Assembly (NCBI GenBank): GCA_905233455.1
Contig: CAJOES010000018.1
Location: 1 to 45,740, forward strand
Origin: an uncultured Synergistales bacterium
Lineage (GTDB): Bacteria > Synergistota > Synergistia > Synergistales > Aminobacteriaceae
DNA length: 45,740 nt
Direction of reading: 5' to 3'
Shown here: positions 42,797-45,740 of the stretch, in pieces
Layout of the letters: every line of letters begins with the position of its first letter
Numbering within the stretch: the first letter of the stretch is position 1
The notes under the pieces: model-generated
The model's input: only the letters and a program-made list of their open reading frames with translations
What the model was told of the DNA's origin: nothing
Database searches by the model: none
Made by a program: the position numbers and the translations under genes

Positions 42797-44191
42797 CTAC
42801 TTCACAGCCTCAAAGCCGTGCTCAAGGTCAGCGATAATATCGTCAATATGTTCTGTTCCGATCGAAAGCCTTACAGTTGCCGGGGAGATTCCGCAGGCCC
42901 GTAATTCTTCCTCGTCTAGCTGTGAATGCGTTGTTGATGCCGGGTGAATGACGAGCGATTTTACGTCAGCAACATTCGCCAGCAGTGAGAACAGTTGAAG
43001 GCTCTCGGTAAATTTCTTGGCCGTGTCCGCAGTACCCTTGATTTCAAACGTGAATATAGATGCTCCGCCGTTCGGGAAATACTTATTATAGAGTTCTTTC
43101 TGTCTTCCTGTCTGTAATGACGGGTGATTGACGCTCGCAACCTGCGGATGATTCTTCAGGTATTCCACAACCTTTAGCGCGTTCTCTACGTGGCGTTCAA
43201 CCCTGAGCGATAATGTCTCCAGCCCCTGAATGAACAGGAACGAGTTGAACGGGGACAAGCAAGCTCCCTGATCCCGCATAAGAGTTGTGCGCAGTTTGAT
43301 GATGTATGCGAGATTCCCTACAGCCTGCGTGAAGACTACGCCGTGATATGACGGGTTAGGCTTCGACAGTCCCGGGAATTTGTCGTTCTGCGCCCAGTCG
43401 AAATTGCCGCCGTCAACTACAACGCCTCCCATAACAGAACCATGACCGCCGATGAATTTTGTTGCTGAATGCACAACTATATCTGCGCCGTGTTCTATCG
43501 GGCGGAGAAGATACGGTGTAGCGAACGTGTTATCGACGATGAACGGGACTCCGTGCTTGTGCGCAATATCAGCGATCGCTTCAAGGTCTACAACGTCGGA
43601 ATTAGGGTTGCCGAGCGTCTCAGAGTACAGTAATTTTGTGTTGGGCTTTATGGCTTTCCCGAAGTTCTCCGGGTTTGAGGGGTCAACAAAAGTAACGTCT
43701 AATCCCTGCTCCTTGAGTGTGTGCAGGAACAGGTTATACGTGCCGCCGTAAAGATTCACGGAAGATACGATATGATCTCCTGCCGTTGCAATGTTCTGGA
43801 TCGCGTATGTTATCGCCGCAGAGCCTGAAGCCGTAGCCAGTGCCGCCGCTCCTCCCTCAAGTGCCGCTATTCTCTTCTCGAACACGTCATTTGTCGGGTT
43901 CATGAGTCTGGTATAGATATTGCCGGGGACTGTGAGTCCGAATCTTCCTGCGGCCGTTGCTGAATCCTTGAAGACGTACGATGTTGTTGCGTAAATAGGT
44001 ACTGCCCTTGCGTCAGTTGAAGGGTCTGCACTCTCCTGCCCTACATGAAGCTGCAAGGTCTCGAATTTGTATTTGTTACTGCTCATTGTGCTGATGTCCT
44101 TTCTGTTCGTATTGCTTTTCTGCTTTGATGCCTGTGAAGTATCGGGTGATTTCTGCGCGAATAACTTTCCCAGAAAACTGAATATCCCCAT
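42797..44191 (-). CDS. metY: O-acetylhomoserine (thiol)-lyase
   Basis: This PLP enzyme of the Cys/Met gamma family makes homocysteine (or methionine) from O-acetylhomoserine and sulfide. The conserved parts are [42 protein letters not shown] and the PLP lysine in [11 protein letters not shown]. The full frame gives 464 residues. The family start is at the internal ATG 44086 ([16 protein letters not shown]), which has AAAGGA ten bases upstream. The first 35 codons encode an amphipathic [12 protein letters not shown] plus a polar linker, and ATG 44191 also has a fair site (AAGGTAGG). Two starts are possible. Followed by the Rrf2 gene. Confidence 0.93.
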   Translation of the reverse strand: MGIFSFLGKLFAQKSPDTSQASKQKSNTNRKDISTMSSNKYKFETLQLHVGQESADPSTDARAVPIYATTSYVFKDSATAAGRFGLTVPGNIYTRLMNPTNDVFEKRIAALEGGAAALATASGSAAITYAIQNIATAGDHIVSSVNLYGGTYNLFLHTLKEQGLDVTFVDPSNPENFGKAIKPNTKLLYSETLGNPNSDVVDLEAIADIAHKHGVPFIVDNTFATPYLLRPIEHGADIVVHSATKFIGGHGSVMGGVVVDGGNFDWAQNDKFPGLSKPNPSYHGVVFTQAVGNLAYIIKLRTTLMRDQGACLSPFNSFLFIQGLETLSLRVERHVENALKVVEYLKNHPQVASVNHPSLQTGRQKELYNKYFPNGGASIFTFEIKGTADTAKKFTESLQLFSLLANVADVKSLVIHPASTTHSQLDEEELRACGISPATVRLSIGTEHIDDIIADLEHGFEAVK

Positions 44192-44233
44192 GCGATAACC
44201 TACCTTTTGAGTGTGAATGATTTAACGGAAAAA

Positions 44234-44261
44234 ATTTTACACGCATAAAAATTACTGTCAA
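44234..44261 (-). promoter_or_regulatory. Sigma-70-type promoter of metY-rrf2
   Basis: On the minus strand, TTGACA (44256-44261), a 16-base spacer and TAAAAT (44234-44239) make the best full -35/-10 promoter in the window, about 40 bases before the first metY ATG. It is a natural target for the Rrf2 regulator encoded at the end of the operon. Confidence 0.7.
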
Positions 44262-44278
44262 GCAATCACATATCGCCG

Positions 44279-44782
44279 TTACTTATTGAAGCAAATAGTT
44301 TTATCGTATCCCTTAGGAAGATATTTGTACGTGAGGATATAGAGTGCACTGCTGAGTCTGTTCAGGATATGAATTATCCTGCCGGGGTCATAATCACCGA
44401 AAGCCCTGCAGGCGGACAGCTCGGCTTCGCGCACCAGTGTACGCAGAAGGTTTATTTCTGCCGCATCTCGTTTCATGTCCCTGTGAGGCATTATGTGATC
44501 CATGTCGTAATATTTCTTCGGGTTATGGGAGCGCGTATGTATCTCGTCCTCATGAAGCCCCCACAAAACCAGTTCACCGAAATTTTCGCCTTTCACCTCA
44601 CACTTCAGGAGTCTGGTTATGACCTCGCGCACTTCTTCAAGGTCATCTATGAGGTGATGATTCAGTGAATGAGCCTGTATCAGTATTATTCTTGCGTTGA
44701 GTTCGTCCAGCCTTCCGCGCAGTTCTATTCTGGGGTCTGCCTTGCTTATAGTCTCATGTGCATTAAGGTTAGTGCGTATCAT
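44279..44782 (-). CDS. Cobalamin adenosyltransferase (PduO/EutT-like)
   Basis: This 167-residue helical bundle transfers the adenosyl group of ATP to cob(I)alamin, giving coenzyme B12. The family pattern is seen in RGRLDELNARI near the N-terminus, R-D-M-K-R-D-A-A-E-I-N-L-L-R-T-L-V-R-E-A-E in the middle and ILNRLSSALYIL near the C-terminus, corresponding to the ATP-binding R-x-x-x-R and N-R-L-S-D/S motifs. The N-terminal glycine-rich TR-x-GDxG segment of typical PduO is missing, so it may be nearer the EutT-type or a diverged form. It follows argF by four bases. Confidence 0.78.
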   Translation of the reverse strand: MIRTNLNAHETISKADPRIELRGRLDELNARIILIQAHSLNHHLIDDLEEVREVITRLLKCEVKGENFGELVLWGLHEDEIHTRSHNPKKYYDMDHIMPHRDMKRDAAEINLLRTLVREAELSACRAFGDYDPGRIIHILNRLSSALYILTYKYLPKGYDKTICFNK

Positions 44783-44786
44783 TCAG

Positions 44787-45725
44787 CTATGCTCCCAGCG
44801 TTGCAACCATTACGGCCTTTATTGTATGCATTCTGTTTTCTGCCTCATCGAATACCTTTGAGCGTTCAGACTCAAACACTTCTTCCGTAACCTCCGCGCC
44901 TTTCACCGCAGGCAGGCAGTGAAGGAATATAGCTGTGTCCTTTCCTGTTGCATTCATGATGTCCGTATTGACCTGCCAGCCTCCTAGAAGCGCATAACGT
45001 TCTTCCTTGAGTGCCTCCTCGCCCATAGAGACCCAAACGTCAGTATATACAGCGTCCGCGCCTTTCACGGCCTCTTTAGGGTCATTGATGACAGTAATCG
45101 TTGAGTGTTTTGCTATGTCCCTGCATTTTGCGAGAAGGGATTTATCCGGTTCAAGCTCTTTCGGCGAACTCACAACGTAATCTATTCCCATCTTTGCACA
45201 CCCTATCATCAGTGCATTGCTCATGTTGTTGCGTCCGTCTCCTAGATATACGAGCTTCAAGCTGCGCAATCTCCCGAAGTTCTCACGCAGTGTCAGGAAG
45301 TCCGCAAGCACCTGCGTGGGGTGATCTGTGTCTGTGAGTCCGTTCCAGACAGGCACACCGGAATATTGCGCAAGTTCCTCCACTACCTTCTGGCTGAAGC
45401 CGCGAAACTCTATGCCGTCAAACATGCGGCCTAATACCCTTGCAGTGTCTTTCACGTCTTCCTTTGAGCCGAGCTGAATATCATTCTTGTTGAGGTATTC
45501 GGGGAATGCTCCCTCATCGTTGCAGGCTACGGTGAATGCACAGCGGGTACGTGTTGATGACTTCTCGAAAAGCAGTGCTATGTTCTTTCCGGCTAAGGTG
45601 TTTCCGCGTATTCCGGCGCGCTTCTTGGCCTTGAGGTCTGCTGAAAGGTTGAGCAGGTAATTGATTTCGTCGGGGGTGAAGTCCATTAGGGTAAGAAAGC
45701 TCCTGCCCCTGAGATTTACTGACAT
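44787..45725 (-). CDS. argF: Ornithine carbamoyltransferase
   Basis: This 312-residue cytosolic enzyme makes citrulline from ornithine and carbamoyl phosphate (arginine synthesis), or runs in reverse in arginine fermentation (then arcB). The carbamoyl-phosphate loop is S-S-T-R-T-R-C, followed by [25 protein letters not shown] (key D-T-A-R-V-L-G), the ornithine/domain-linking [11 protein letters not shown] and the H-C-L-P-A signature. The length is normal. AGGAGG lies seven bases before ATG. Biosynthetic and catabolic roles cannot be separated without the genes beyond the window. Confidence 0.94.
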   Translation of the reverse strand: MSVNLRGRSFLTLMDFTPDEINYLLNLSADLKAKKRAGIRGNTLAGKNIALLFEKSSTRTRCAFTVACNDEGAFPEYLNKNDIQLGSKEDVKDTARVLGRMFDGIEFRGFSQKVVEELAQYSGVPVWNGLTDTDHPTQVLADFLTLRENFGRLRSLKLVYLGDGRNNMSNALMIGCAKMGIDYVVSSPKELEPDKSLLAKCRDIAKHSTITVINDPKEAVKGADAVYTDVWVSMGEEALKEERYALLGGWQVNTDIMNATGKDTAIFLHCLPAVKGAEVTEEVFESERSKVFDEAENRMHTIKAVMVATLGA

Positions 45726-45740
45726 GATTTAACCTCCTGA

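Noticed and set aside
1-45740. tRNA or rRNA genes
   Set aside because: No T-arm-like GTTCRANYC with matching acceptor stem and no rRNA signatures were noticed in the gaps; a covariance scan would be needed to exclude them fully.

Overview
The window is about 46 kb of a bacterial chromosome, roughly half G+C, densely packed with genes in short-gap or overlapping operons. No rRNA, tRNA, CRISPR array or intact insertion sequence was seen. The gene content fits a gut-type anaerobe with a Gram-negative-style envelope: MreBCD/PBP2, lipoprotein signal peptidase, type IV prepilins, a Tat-exported FMN/FAD fumarate-reductase-like enzyme, an oxygen-sensitive Fe-S cysteine desulfidase and an Rrf2 regulator. 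I infer Synergistota as most likely, from general resemblance only; no search was possible.

Layout. 1-1.06 kb (+): tandem paralogous prepilins, the first cut by the window edge, then a terminator. 1.07-10.87 kb (-): one nine-gene run tadA-recJ-rel-dtd-MBL hydrolase-mreB-mreC-mreD-mrdA, joining tRNA editing, DNA repair, stringent response and cell-wall elongation. 11.0-12.6 kb (+): guaB, remarkably like the IMP dehydrogenase of the protozoan Tritrichomonas foetus, including the catalytic residue numbers. 12.6-15.9 kb: an accessory block with a membrane-anchored RhuM-like predicted DNA-binding protein plus a small partner (-), diverging from a four-gene set (+) encoding a membrane zinc-ribbon peptide, an amphipathic/coiled-coil protein, an LRAT/PLAAT-like NCEHF thiol acyltransferase or phospholipase and a DUF697-like membrane protein. 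This is the best candidate for an undescribed system. 16.0-20.1 kb: cysteine desulfidase (+), then a WG-repeat protein and typA/bipA (-).

20.2-26.0 kb is a variable zone in which three genes are broken by frame changes: a GIY-YIG nuclease, a GmrSD-type type IV restriction protein and a TrpB2-like enzyme. An intact flavoprotein reductase sits between the first two. 26.0-26.6 kb is non-coding. It holds a tandem duplication of about 146 bp, each copy with an identical promoter core, followed by a structured stretch and the leader of tig.

26.6-45.7 kb returns to core genes. tig-clpP-clpX-engB is followed by a methyltransferase whose zinc-ribbon N-terminus is thrown out of frame by a 7-bp tandem repeat, a likely phase-variation switch. 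Next come rpsB-tsf, a terminator, and pyrH-frr; then an Rpn/PD-(D/E)XK protein, an orphan cheR, a HypA-like protein lacking the nickel-binding His2, a UvrD/PcrA helicase overlapping coaE, pepF, a Cof-type HAD phosphatase and lspA (+). On the minus strand are argF, a cobalamin adenosyltransferase, metY and an Rrf2 regulator.

Recurring signals are extended -10 promoters (TGn-TAnnnT) without a clear -35, often placed immediately after the upstream operon's terminator, and several TTG start codons supported by strong ribosome binding sites.
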